DNA from: Phaeotremella fagi
Taxonomy: Eukaryota; Basidiomycota; Tremellomycetes; Tremellales; Phaeotremellaceae
Length of the DNA: 64,000 bases
Assembly: GCA_001599715.1 (NCBI GenBank)
Contig: BCHU01000004.1
Location: 124,001 to 188,000, forward strand
Direction of reading: 5' to 3'
In this document: positions 35,080 through 45,815 of the stretch, in pieces
Layout: each line of letters begins with the position of its first letter
Position numbering within the stretch: position 1 is the first letter of the stretch
Translations under genes and position numbers: made by a program
The notes under the pieces: generated by a model
Told to the model about the DNA's origin: nothing
Database searches by the model: none
Seen by the model: only the letters and a program-made list of their open reading frames with translations

Positions 35080-35866
35080 TTGTTCGTTGGACGAATTGGA
35101 TTACTTTCGTTGGTTTTTTGAGGTTTGTAAGAGTGCCGAATGATGCTGGTGATGATATGTATCTTGGATTCTTTCGCATGGTATGTACTGTACATAACGT
35201 TTCAAACCAAGCCAATAGCAAATTTAATCTAATGCCGCAATTCTCCGTGTGATTTTTCGTGGTTTCGTCGATTCACGGTGTCATTGAGTTCCGTGGCGGC
35301 TGAAGGTGGCATGATGACGGTGCACAAACACTTGTAATCGCACCCTTACCAGTTGGTGGATTTGCTGACTACTCTGCCAATACATGGGAGAAGCTTTAGT
35401 TTCTCGATAACTTTCTTGATATCACTCCCAATCGACTTAGAGATGTTTTTGCTGTCTCTCCAAATCAACACATTTTTCATTTTATTTACAGGGTGAAAAG
35501 GATTCAAGAATTCTACAGATCTTCGATATCAGATTTTAGATCTCAGTAACGTACGCAACGAAATCAAACTACGCCCTATGATACAGAAGCTTGTCATACT
35601 GTCTATATCTTTGAAACGAGTGTATCAGCTCCACTCAAACCTGTTGATCAGATCTGAGACATGCCAGATGATACTTACTCTATTCTTAGCAACAACCACG
35701 TTACCCTCTCGCAAAAACCTCACGTCAGCCAATCTTTCATGGACATGTATAACACCAATAATGAATTCAAAGCGATCCATCCAAAGTTCAACTCCTTCCA
35801 ACCCAAAAAAAAATTCCATCCAGACATCCAAATACAAAAACTCACCTATCAAAAACCAAAACCATA
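35080..35866. other. Intergenic region between the two cysteine-rich genes
   Basis: About 790 bp without a supported gene. Overlapping short ORFs on both strands in 35.58-35.90 kb have no recognisable features. Confidence 0.4.
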
Positions 35867-36164
35867 ATGAAATTCCAACCCAATTCAATTCTTCTCGTTG
35901 ACCTCGCTACCGCCACCACCACCGTCATGGGTGGTCCGATCGCCTGGGGACTCTGTCAAACAGCTTGCAATGCTGCTTTCGTCGCCTGTGGGGCTGGAGC
36001 TGCTGTTGCTATCGGTAAGTTTACTATCACTTCACAATTCTCAACGATCTGTACGTACTGTACACTGCTGACGATACATTTGTCTTTCCTCAGTTGGCTG
36101 CTCAGCTCTTCAAGGTACCTGTATGGCCGCTTGTACACCATTACTCGTCGCTCCCTGCCCTTAA
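35867..36164 (+). CDS. Small cysteine-rich protein, zygote-specific-protein-like
   Basis: Two exons, 35867-36014 and 36094-36164, giving about 72 aa. The mature part is PIAWGLCQTACNAAFVACGA, GAAVAIVGCSALQGTCMAAC, TPLLVAPCP. Paired CxxxC and CNAAFVAC patterns with Gly/Ala-rich spacing match small eukaryotic cysteine-rich proteins annotated after Chlamydomonas zygote-specific genes; this is recollection. The N-terminus (MKFQPNSILLVDLATATTTV) is a weak signal sequence. Function is not known. A degenerate paralogue lies 800 bp upstream on the same strand. Confidence 0.65.
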
Positions 36165-36851
36165 CAGCTTTATAACTTCTCAGCTTCGATTTCGTACTTC
36201 ATTAGTTCGACGGTGAGACTGGGACGTCTTGGCAGTAGCTAGGTTCTGGGATTCCTTGATTGTTAAAGCTGTAAGAGTATTGATTAGCGATGAGATGTAT
36301 TGATGTCGATTGTGTGATTTGGGTGAAGAGAGCTCCAGTACTCACAATGTTGTTTCGGGGAGCCTTGCAGGACGATTTGAAAAAGGCAATGGGGATGTTT
36401 TTGTTTATGTTTTGGTCCTAGACTCTTGGCCAGATTTTCTGCTGATGCTGACAATCCGTCAACTGATTCAAGGTACTCAAAGAGTTGAAACATTACGAAA
36501 TACTCTCTACATCTAACCCACTTGAGATGGTTCGAGGGAGATTGTGTATGATGGATTCTGGTGAGTATGTTCAGATCCTCAGCTGGGTTCATTGGAATCA
36601 ACGAAGCATTTCGACAGTAAGACTAATGAGTGTCTCTTTCCTTCTTCTAAAAGGAGTGGTTGAAGGTCAATGGAATCAAAGCAAGCGGTCATTCATATAC
36701 TGTATCTTTCAAAGCACTACAAATTAATTTCGGCGGAAGAATTTCAAATAAGAGGGTCAAAAATCGACAAAATTGTATACCTCCATGAAACGTAAAGAAG
36801 TGAAAACTCTTTGGGGCACACATACCAACCATACTGCACCTTGGACCTTCG
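36165..36851. other. Unassigned region downstream of the GT2 gene
   Basis: Open frames on both strands (36284-36601 minus, 36485-36727 plus) without a recognised domain. The exact 3' end of the GT2 gene may reach into the right part, depending on its last introns. Confidence 0.35.
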
Positions 36852-39800
36852 CTAGAACTGGAATAAAGATTAGTTAGGAAATGTTATCTTATTTGCCATG
36901 AGTGTGAAACTTACGGAGAATCTGTGTTCACATTAAGGTCAGTGGTGAATAATTGACTTGACATCATTCAATGAATTGCACTTACGTAGTAAAGTATGGG
37001 TCGAGAGCGAAAGGCCAGATTAAATGATTTCCGTAGGTGATTATGACAGGGATGAAAGCGGTGATATCGAGTGAACGATACATCGCTGGTACGACAGTGC
37101 TTGAGGCGACACTTGCGCCTGCCTGTACCGAGATTATTCTCAGCGATTCTGCTCTCTAATATGCAAAGTCCAAAAGTTCCCGGAGGGGTGCCAAGAAACC
37201 ACTCACGATCATCAAAACAGAAAGTACAAGTTGATACTTGAATCGTCTCCAGATTTTCGGTACTTGAAGGAAAAAATTTGATTTGGTTACTGTCTTGGAT
37301 GTCGATGTCCATCTAAATCATTGATAAGCAGAATTCTCAATAATTACAGGAAGACTTACGAAATATTGATAGACAGAAAATGACAGAGCAACGACATCGA
37401 GACAGGGAAAGATAAACCTCCAAAGAAGACCATGAAGAAAGCTTAAAAACAGTTTTCAGATACACCATGGTATTGTGAAGACAAATACACAGTACTTACG
37501 AAACCATTTCACCTGTAAGAGAGCTAGCTTCCCCGCTCCAAATATTCTTAGACGATATCTCATCACAGCCAATGAAACATTACCCAAGCCTACGAAAAGA
37601 AGGAAACAGACGAAGAAAACATGCCAACCGCTGACATCTAGTGTTTTTGTTAGCAAGTCAGTATTTTCAACCAGATTCGAAAGAGAATTTACAAAACGTG
37701 TCGTCCATTGCTGAAAAGTAGTTTAGTGGCAGTATCTCATTCTTTTTGGAACATACCTAGAGTCCCGATGATCACAAAGTTGACCATTGTCAAAAACCAA
37801 CCAACTGAAATAGCGTAGTAACTGAAGATGTAGCCCATGATACCCCATTTGACATGAGGTGCCAGGTTGGACCACAAGAATTGACGGAACAACTTTGATA
37901 ATGGTCCACGCGTGAACCAATACCTAAGAGGATTGAAGACAATTTCACTGTTTTCTTTAGTGAGACTTTCTATTGTACGGCTTAGGAAACAACTACTTAC
38001 GAACATCCGTATGAATATTTTTGCCAGCGAGACAATTCGTCTTCGCACGAAAGACTGACCCCTTCTTCGAACGGTTGATTGCTGTACGTAGCCCAACGAA
38101 GAATCCATCCCTATTTTATGGGTCAGATGAAATTTGAAGAACATTTCAGTGATTCACTTACTTTTGATTGTAAATTCAAACTAGTCTATCTTGAGTATAT
38201 GAAACGTCTGAAGACATTCAGAAAGTCACTTACGATACCTGGAAATCCTCGCTGACATGACTCTCAGACCTAGAGTTGTCAGAGGCGATATCAAAATTTA
38301 ACTCACCAAATCCTTTTCTGGCCGTCATACGGATCTATCTCCGCACATTCTTGGAGTGCGGACCATCTCAAGAAACTGATTGTCTTCAGATAGGATCCTA
38401 TTTTCCATAACTCACGCATTATGACCGACAAATGGTGCAGCTATGAGGCAATAATCAATAAAAGCTCCTCTCAAATGGAAGGGTGAAGCACTCACTTGAA
38501 CCAGAGGCGACGGTCATGCATATATTAAGAGCCAAGATATCGGTGAAAAACGCCATTCCATTCTCGAAAAAATGGTGGGCAACTTGCATAACACCAGAAC
38601 TGTGTTGTCTGATACTTAGTCTGAGTCAAATCAAATACTCACAAGATAGCAAGTTGTGGGGTTTCATCCATTTCAAGGGAAGCGTCTTGGAAACAGTCCT
38701 CAGGAACCCGGGTGTCACTATCAATTAGAAGAATTAACTCGCCACTGAAGCCCAAATCAGTCGATATAATCGTGATACGCTTCAACAACAATCTTTACTT
38801 ACATTCGGACGTTGCCATCTGCCCATGTACGACCTTCAGACTCCTCGACAGCCTGATTCAGAGCAAATGTATACAACTCATTTTCTTCGATTTCACTCCA
38901 TCTCTCTTTTCCAAAATTTTCAGCAGCTTCAGGTCTCTTTTCATCGAGAATCTCTTCGATTCTTAGTGAAAGAGCGTTACAGTAATTTAAATTTCCTGCT
39001 TTCTTGAAACGGCCTCTGCGTAAGAAACCGTCCTGACCGTGTGGTGGACGAGCGACGTAGGCTAAATTATTGACAGAATAGTACTGAATTCTTCGTTTCT
39101 TCTCTTCCGGATCGCACAGCTGTAATCCGTCGTCGCAGACGATAACATTGACCGAACCACCTTGTCGTTCGAAGATGGTGATTGCCCTCTTCAAGCTCTC
39201 TATAGTAGGCATTATGACATCTTCAAGGGATTCCTATGTAAATAATGGGTTAGTTAAATGCGCTCGATCAGGACAATCATGAAATCCACCTTGTAGACAG
39301 GCATTTGAACAGTAATCGGCATCAATTTCTGAGCGGTAAAACGAGAAGGTGCAATGGCACTGTAGAAAGCTGAATTCTGAGAGAATTGCGCCACAGGTCC
39401 AAAGATGTTGAACTAAAAGCGTGAGTCAACAGGTGTTTGAAACTGGAAACTTGATTAACTCACCAAGCTTCCAACAAGAACAGTGCATGGAAAGATGACG
39501 AAGAGTCCTGCCGGGAATAACGTAAGAATGAGCAGAAATCGTAAAGGGTTTGCGTCGTAATGATATTGAATTAACAAGTTACCTAATGTACGGTAAGGTA
39601 ATTGTAACAAAGTTCCGACTTACGAACACCGAAACTCAACAAGATAACCATCAAACCAACAGAGAGTCCATTGATCACAGGCGAGATCATAACCAAAGGA
39701 CGTTTTACACGTGCCGCCTCGAACCGAGCTTTTTCGGGATCCTCTGCGTTTTCGAGAGTAGGCAACTGTTCCAACTTTTGATCTATCTTTTCTGTCATTG

Positions 39801-40536
39801 TAGTAGAAGCTGAAATAGTGCCTGTTTCCTTTGCAACCAAGAAAGTGAAAAGACGTTCTTCGAGACGTGCGGCTGAGTCAATAATGTATTCAACCTTGTC
39901 GGCCCAAACCGCTAAAATACCTTCCTCCCTGACGAAGGCGGCGTATTGGTTTTTACGAGCTTTAGAAAGATTCCCAAAAGTATCAACCACCTGGGGCTGT
40001 CAGTGATCCAAACTGTTGTAGTGTAACCCACTTGAATTCTAGTATCGGCGTCGATGACAAGTTCGTAGAGATCGAGGTTGGGGATGCTGTTTGTTAGTTA
40101 GCCGACATGGTCTATACTTTGCTCACATGTAACGATCCATTGCGGTGTCTATCAATTTGGTAGACATCTTGATAGCAATCTTGACATTCATACTTGCCAC
40201 TGCGTCTTCAAACGGTTTGAAACCAGGATGATTCGCAGGACATGATCGAATCGGTCCATGTCTACTGCGAATCACGACTCCGGTAATGATCTCATCACCT
40301 TCGTCCCATGTTTGCCAATTGGTTTCAGGTGGGAAGAACCAGTCTCTCGCTTTCCATCCATTCAGAAAGATTCTCTCTCCAATGATATCAAGCGCTTCAA
40401 GATCGGCCTCATTGGAGACGGAATTCCCATTGAACTCTGAAGGTGGCAGAGCAGGCTCGTCATTAGCCACGTTGGCCTCTGTCGCTGTCAAAACTGGAAC
40501 AGGTTTTCGCTTTAAGATGTTAGTGAAAACTCCCAT
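36852..40536 (-). CDS. Fungal family 2 glycosyltransferase, membrane-bound
   Basis: Large processive-type GT2 enzyme, at least ten exons. Start MGVFTNILKRKPVPVLTATE at 40536. A soluble N-terminal part (WFFPPETNWQTWDEGDEII) precedes hydrophobic helices (PLVMISPVINGLSVGLMVIL). The catalytic region has PITVQMPVYKESL, NVIVCDDGLQL, LIDSDTRVPEDCF (DxD), SESHVSEDFQVSLRL (ED base) and LSRWQKYSYG. Further helices follow (IMGYIFSYYAISVGWFLTMV). It matches a group of fungal GT2 proteins of unknown product that is distinct from chitin synthases; a cell-wall or capsule polysaccharide role is inference. The last exons after DPYFTT are uncertain, so the 3' end is approximate. Confidence 0.8.
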
Positions 40537-41532
40537 TTTGTGAAGTATCTTTGATTTCAGAAGAAGTGAGAGTGTAAAAGTTCTCTTGCAAGAAGCTGAA
40601 GAGTTATTGACAGAATCTGGGAACTCATCCAGGTTCTGTGGGAACAAAAAGGAAAATGACCACCTCACGCTTGGCGATGAAAACTGTACGATAACTCGGC
40701 TTAATTGTAAATTGAATCTTACGAAACTTCGTTGGAGCTGATCCCCAAACAGCACATTCTCTGCCCATATGCTCTTCCAATCCTTATCTTGGTTCGATGG
40801 AGGGCATGAACCCTCGAGTTAAAAGTAGTTTAGAGTCGTCGCTATTTCCAGACATCCTATTGTCCGTATAAAGTCTCTCATTTCTTAGGCATTCTTGACT
40901 CCTTCCGCCGTATCCCATTACGTGATGGCAAAGGTTGGTCTACTTATTGTTGGCTTGCCTAGTACTAAGGATGTGCTCAAACAACCAAAAATAGAGTTCC
41001 AATTCCAACATTCCAACGTTCCTTGCCGTCTATCAATGCCGTAAACCAATGTTTCTATCCGCTTTCATGACGCTCTTCCAAGCCCAACATTTCACCGAGC
41101 AAGGGAGACCCAACGTGGGTATTTGGATGTTTGTCGTATTTACGCTTGGATGTTTGTCGTATTTACGCTTGGATGTTTGTCGTACTTACGCTTCTTTGCT
41201 CTGGTACGGTAATCGACTTTAAAACCCTCCGTCGTGCGCCCAATCGAAGAGTTTACCCGGAACAAGACTAGGCACTCGTAGACAAAAGATTCCCACTTAA
41301 TTTGTGTGCATGGATCGCTCGGGTGAAAGTCATTTGCAGCCCGATCCCTGTTGGCATCAGATAAAGATGTGAATGTGGCTTTGACAGCAGGAGCTACCGC
41401 TTCGATTTCCTACAAGGTATAGAAGTCCCTTGCACCTTGTAGTTTCTTTATCAACATTTCCCCATCTTCTGTCTACGTTTTGGAAGAGCGTTCAAACTTA
41501 GAGTATCCACAGTCGAAAACATACAGTATCAA
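40537..41532. other. Divergent promoter region GT2 / GH16
   Basis: About 1 kb between the GT2 gene (-) and the GH16 gene (+). It includes a 23-bp triplicated repeat at 41125-41193. No coding signal. Confidence 0.45.
41125..41193. repeat. Three tandem copies of a 23-bp unit
   Basis: GGATGTTTGTCGTATTTACG followed by CTT occurs exactly at 41125-41147 and 41148-41170. A third copy at 41171-41193 has one T-to-C change. Located 340 bp upstream of the GH16 start. Confidence 0.9.
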
Positions 41533-43461
41533 ATGTCGACCGAAGAGAACAGACGACACTCCGCTTCGGCGGGTAGTGAGATCAGCTCTCTACCGTCTTC
41601 ATCGGCGATCTCATCATCGGTGGAGCAGCATGTCCAGATTCTCGCCTCACCAAAGACAGGACGAAGCCCAATTCTGTCGATGCTCAGCCATTCATCTTCA
41701 AGTCCAAGATCTGAACTTAGTGGCAGTCGACCCTCACTTGGTCATCGTAAAGGTTTTAGTTCGAGTTCGTTGGGACCGAAAGAGATGAGAGAACTGCTTA
41801 ATATGAGAAGGATCAGTAGTGGTATCATTAGAAAACCATATCCAAGTACTAGACTTCAAGGAGAGATTCCTAAACCCTGGCTCAAGTATAAAGACCCGGG
41901 ACATAGATGGAGTATCATATTGTTTTACACAATAGTTGGTCTCAGTATCTTGGGAGGTGTTGCTAGTGAGTACAGAAGCACAAGATCTTAGTTGACCATT
42001 GATTTAGTTTGCTACGCCGGCTATGCTTCTCTTCAGAATCTTGGTAATCTGTAGGTTGTTGAAATTCGCTATCTTTCTCACAACCAGTTGTCTCGTTATG
42101 AATGACGACTTCTCTAATGGTATTAATCCCGCGTTCTGGACTCATGAAGTTCGATTGGATGGTTTTGGGTATGTACTAATAATATCGTCAAATCCGTGGG
42201 AAAAGATTTAAAATTAAAGTTGTCCCGCAGGAATCGTGAATTTGAATGGACCACTGATTCCGCCGATAATTCTTTTGTTCAGGATGGTATTCTGTACCTG
42301 GTACCGACACTTACTGCCGATCTGATTGGTAACAGCGCGGTTACCAATGGTTATACTTTGAATCTAACTACCGACGGAACCTGCACTTCAACCGATTACA
42401 TTCAATGCAGTGTGGTCTCAAACGCCAGTACTCACACGATCATCAATCCTGTGCGATCGTCACGTCTCGTCACACGTAACAAAGTCAGCATCCGATATGG
42501 GAAAGTAGAAGTAACAGCTCGAATGCCATTAGGGTGAGTCATGGACACGGACTAGTACAGTAAATTCAGTCGCTAATCAAATCAGTGATTGGCTATGGCC
42601 AGCCATATGGATGCTACCTGTCAATACCACTTACGGTGATTGGCCGCGAAGTGGGGAAATTGATGTGAGTGGGAAAGAAAGGAACTCTACCGTTTGTCAG
42701 CTTCTGACCCGAGTAGATTATCGAATCAAGAGGTAACAACGCCTCATACAATAACGAAGGTGTTGATTATGTCTCCAGTACGCTGCACTGGGGACCTCAA
42801 ACGTTTTTGGATTCCTTCTGGAGAACTTTTGGACAGATACAAAATCGTTTCAAAGCTTTTGATCAGGGCTTTCATACGTACACCCTTGAATGGGATTCTA
42901 AGTTCCTTACTACCTGTAAGTGACTTCTGAGAGACAAGAATCGTGTGACTGACGAGGTAAATCATTCAAAAAGATGTTGATAACAGAGTAGCAACCGTTT
43001 TCTCGATCAATTTTGATCAACCATTTTGGAAACGGGGGAATTATCCAGCAACGATCCAGAACGGAACGCAGCAGGTCACACTTTCCAATCCGTGGTACTC
43101 TAGCGCCTCAAATTCTGCGCCATTCGATCAATGTGAGTAACCCTGTATACCGAATCAATGTACTGTACCATACCTTAACTTATTCAAAATCAGCGTTCTA
43201 TCTAATCCTAAATGTTGCCGTAGGAGGTACGAACGGTTACTTCCCTGACAACATAGGTGGTAAACCTTGGCTTGATAATTCCAACACAGCAATGAGTGGT
43301 GAGTCAAATTTAACTGGTTCTATCTCTATTTTCAAAGCTGTGACTGAGATTTTTTGATAGACTTTTGGGCAGCCAAAGATCAGTGGTATCCAACTTGGCC
43401 AGCAGATAAGACCAAACGGGGTTTGGCTGTCGATTCGGTTAAGATGTGGCAACAGTGTTAA
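41533..43461 (+). CDS. KRE6/SKN1-like GH16 transmembrane glucan enzyme
   Basis: Type II membrane protein of family GH16 (SKN1/KRE6 group), involved in beta-1,6-glucan assembly. Exons 41533-41965, 42008-42050, 42088-42168, 42231-42533, 42586-42664, 42717-42915, 42974-43132, 43194-43298 and 43361-43461. A Ser-rich cytosolic tail of about 130 aa precedes one membrane helix (IILFYTIVGLSILGGV). The GH16 domain starts MNDDFSNGINPAFWTHEVRL and includes RYGKVEVTARMPLGDWLWPA. The catalytic motif is SGEIDIIESRGN (E-x-D-x-x-E), and TYVDNRVATVF and AVGGTNGYFPDN follow. It sits divergent to a GT2 polysaccharide synthase, which may be functionally meaningful. Confidence 0.92.
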
Positions 43462-43814
43462 TCTTTGCTATTGGATTGGAAAGTTTCTTGTTTCTTTTCA
43501 TGGTAGAATAATAGGTTATAGTATGAGATTGCGTGTATGAAAATATACAAGAGTTTCTTTTTTATCTGAGATAACTGGTAGTAGTATCGAGAGCGTGTGA
43601 AGTGTTTGGCGTATCGTCTCGGAGTTCAAGTGTTTTACTGTTGTAAGGCTTATTTTTCAATGTAGGAGTTGATTATGTTCCTATATCAATTGAGGTAATC
43701 CCGCTACCGATCTCTGATTAAAAAAGTTCGAATGTCTCTGTCTCATAACGTGTACGTAAACTTGATGACACCATTTCCCAATCAGATCAATTCGATTTCT
43801 CGCAATGCATGGAA
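43462..43814. other. Convergent 3' intergenic region
   Basis: Between the GH16 gene (+) and the thioredoxin-like gene (-). No coding signal. Confidence 0.4.
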
Positions 43815-44753
43815 TTAATCATACTCATCCCCTAAACCACTGGCGAATCCATTCCGTATCCCAGTCTTCCCCCTTCTCGCACCTTTCCTCGTTCTCTCCT
43901 CCTCATCAGATTCCTCACCGTCAGACGATCGTTTGATCATCGAAGGTGAAAATATATTCGACGATATCGTATTGGATAATGTTATTGGACCTATCGGTAG
44001 AACGCCTAAATACATGGAAAAATATCAGTATATGATCGTTCATCCATATGGATTACCGACCTGATTGTTTCAACCTAAATTCCAAAGCTTTATTCGTGAA
44101 ATTATCCGTTTGACCTAATTCTTCGAATCCAATCAATCTATGGATGGTCAGTGACTGAAGATATGGTCGAGATTGAAAAACACCTACTTATCAACAACAG
44201 CCCCATCGACAAAAGCCATTACACAAGGTAAAACCTGGATATTGAATTTCGTTATTAAAAACGGTGTCTCAGCTACTGAAGCCCGTAGAAACAATGTATG
44301 TGGATGTTTAGGTGCGAGTTCCTGAATCAGACAATGTGATGAGCTTGCGTATCTTTGTCCAACAAAGTAGAAGCTCACATTAAGATGTTTATCCATGATA
44401 CTACACCTAGGAAATGTAGGATGAAAGAAATGTATCAAACAGAATTTCTCTTTTCTACAAGAGATCAGCCTTAGTAAACATATCCAAGAAAGGGACATAC
44501 GACATTCTCTGTAACAATTCCCCTTCATCTTCATAAGTGATGACCTTCCCATACTCATTTGAATTCAAATCTTTAACTTTCCTGATTTCATTCTGTAACT
44601 CCTCTAAACGTTTTTCTCTTTGTGTCTGGAAATCGAATCCTGAATCTTGGAGGGAATCTAGGAGTTCTGAATCAGATAGTGTTGGTGAAGGTGGTGCACT
44701 GAGATGGTGTTAGCTATGAATTTCAAGATGGATAGCTGAGATACTTACCTCAT
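43815..44753 (-). CDS. PLP1: Thioredoxin-domain protein 9 / phosducin-like Plp1
   Basis: Cytosolic phosducin-like protein (TXNDC9/PhLP3 group), a co-factor of the CCT chaperonin in tubulin and actin folding. The first exon is only 5 nt (44749-44753). The protein then reads APPSPTLSDSELLDSLQDSG, DFQTQREKRLEELQNEIRKV and a thioredoxin-like core. That core includes FCLIHFFHPTFPRCSIMDKH, LAPKHPHTLFLRASVAETPF and NIQVLPCVMAFVDGAVVD. The redox CxxC is absent, as in this family. GFEELGQTDNFTNKALEFRL follows. The tail is basic/acidic (DGEESDEEERTRKGARRG), ending GLGDEYD. Introns were placed by frame continuity. Confidence 0.88.
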
Positions 44754-45228
44754 TTTATGTGTTGTTGGAAATATCTAAAATGTATCGAAGATTCAGCATC
44801 AATGCGCGTCGCGTTGGTAACATTATTTTTCAGTGGCAAATCTTACAGTGGCAACCAGACACATAGACAAGAGCAACACTCAGATATGTAACCATTCTTC
44901 ACAAGGTATAGGACTTCGCAAGGTATAGGACAAGAACAACGAGACAATAAAGTCCACTTTATGAACTCTACTATAGGAAACCATATTCCACGTACATCCC
45001 CAAAAGCAAAAACAATCAACGAAAATCCAAAGGTGAAATCCCCGATCCTTTGTCACCCAAATGTTTCATACCAGTCCAAAAGAGATTCTTCCGTTCATAA
45101 AGATCCCTTATCATGAGGGCTGGATGGAAAACAAAGACCAAACTTCAAATACATTTATCACAAGCGTGAAGCTTTTCAATTACTTGTGAATTTCAGTGAG
45201 ACACAGTGAACGAGCAAACCTATAAGAA
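44754..45228. other. Divergent intergenic region with a small direct repeat
   Basis: Separates PLP1 (-) from the small membrane protein gene (+). CAAGGTATAGGAC occurs twice close together near 44902 and 44919. No coding signal. Confidence 0.4.
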
Positions 45229-45613
45229 ATGAATGTAACAACCACCACTCCGGGAACTTCTGATCCTACTGAATCAGTACTTAAAAGTATGACTACGGAC
45301 AAGACTACGACCTGTAAGTCAGTCTCTTTTCCCCATGTAGTTACCATCTAACAAAAGCGATGAAGACGTTTATATAGGTATAGCAATCTTCATAGGTCTT
45401 TTCTTAATCTCCACCACATTCTTCCTCTACTTGAAAGGCGTCTTCCCAAATCAAAACAGATGTAGGAAATGCGGTTATAGATTATCTAGTAAGGATTTGG
45501 GTTATGATCAGGGTGAACATGAGATTTGTCCTAGGTTGATTTCTTGTAGGAAGGTTGATGGGGTTGATCCGAAGAGGTTTGAGACACCATTTCGACCAAA
45601 TCAATTCGTTTAG
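45229..45613 (+). CDS. Small single-pass membrane protein with cysteine-rich tail
   Basis: Exons 45229-45313 and 45378-45613, 106 aa. The N-terminus is Thr-rich (MNVTTTTPGTSDPTESVLKS), followed by one membrane helix (IAIFIGLFLISTTFFLYL). The tail RCRKCGYRLSSKDLGYDQGE ends with more cysteines (ICPRLISCRK), so it might bind zinc. No family recognised. An outward-facing N-terminus is likely but not proven. Confidence 0.6.
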
Positions 45614-45815
45614 TATCTCGTTGGATGATGTAGCGTAAATGATCGAGATGGATTTCATGGTCATCTTGGTATTTCCTGAATATTGTCAAGCTCAATTTCT
45701 ATAAGATTGATTGACCTAACGAATACATCACAAGTCACAAATACACTACACCACAGAAAATCTGTAGGTATCAGGAAACAACGCCTAAAGCTACATAATA
45801 CTTCTATCCACCGAC

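Noticed and set aside
36284..36601. 105-aa minus-strand ORF downstream of GT2
   Set aside because: No domain, no clear splice link to the GT2 gene, and an opposing + strand ORF covers part of it; left as an unassigned region.
40537..40755. N-terminal extension of the GT2 protein (MLFGDQLQRSFVRF...)
   Set aside because: In frame but lower quality than the MGVFTN start; looks like translated 5' leader.
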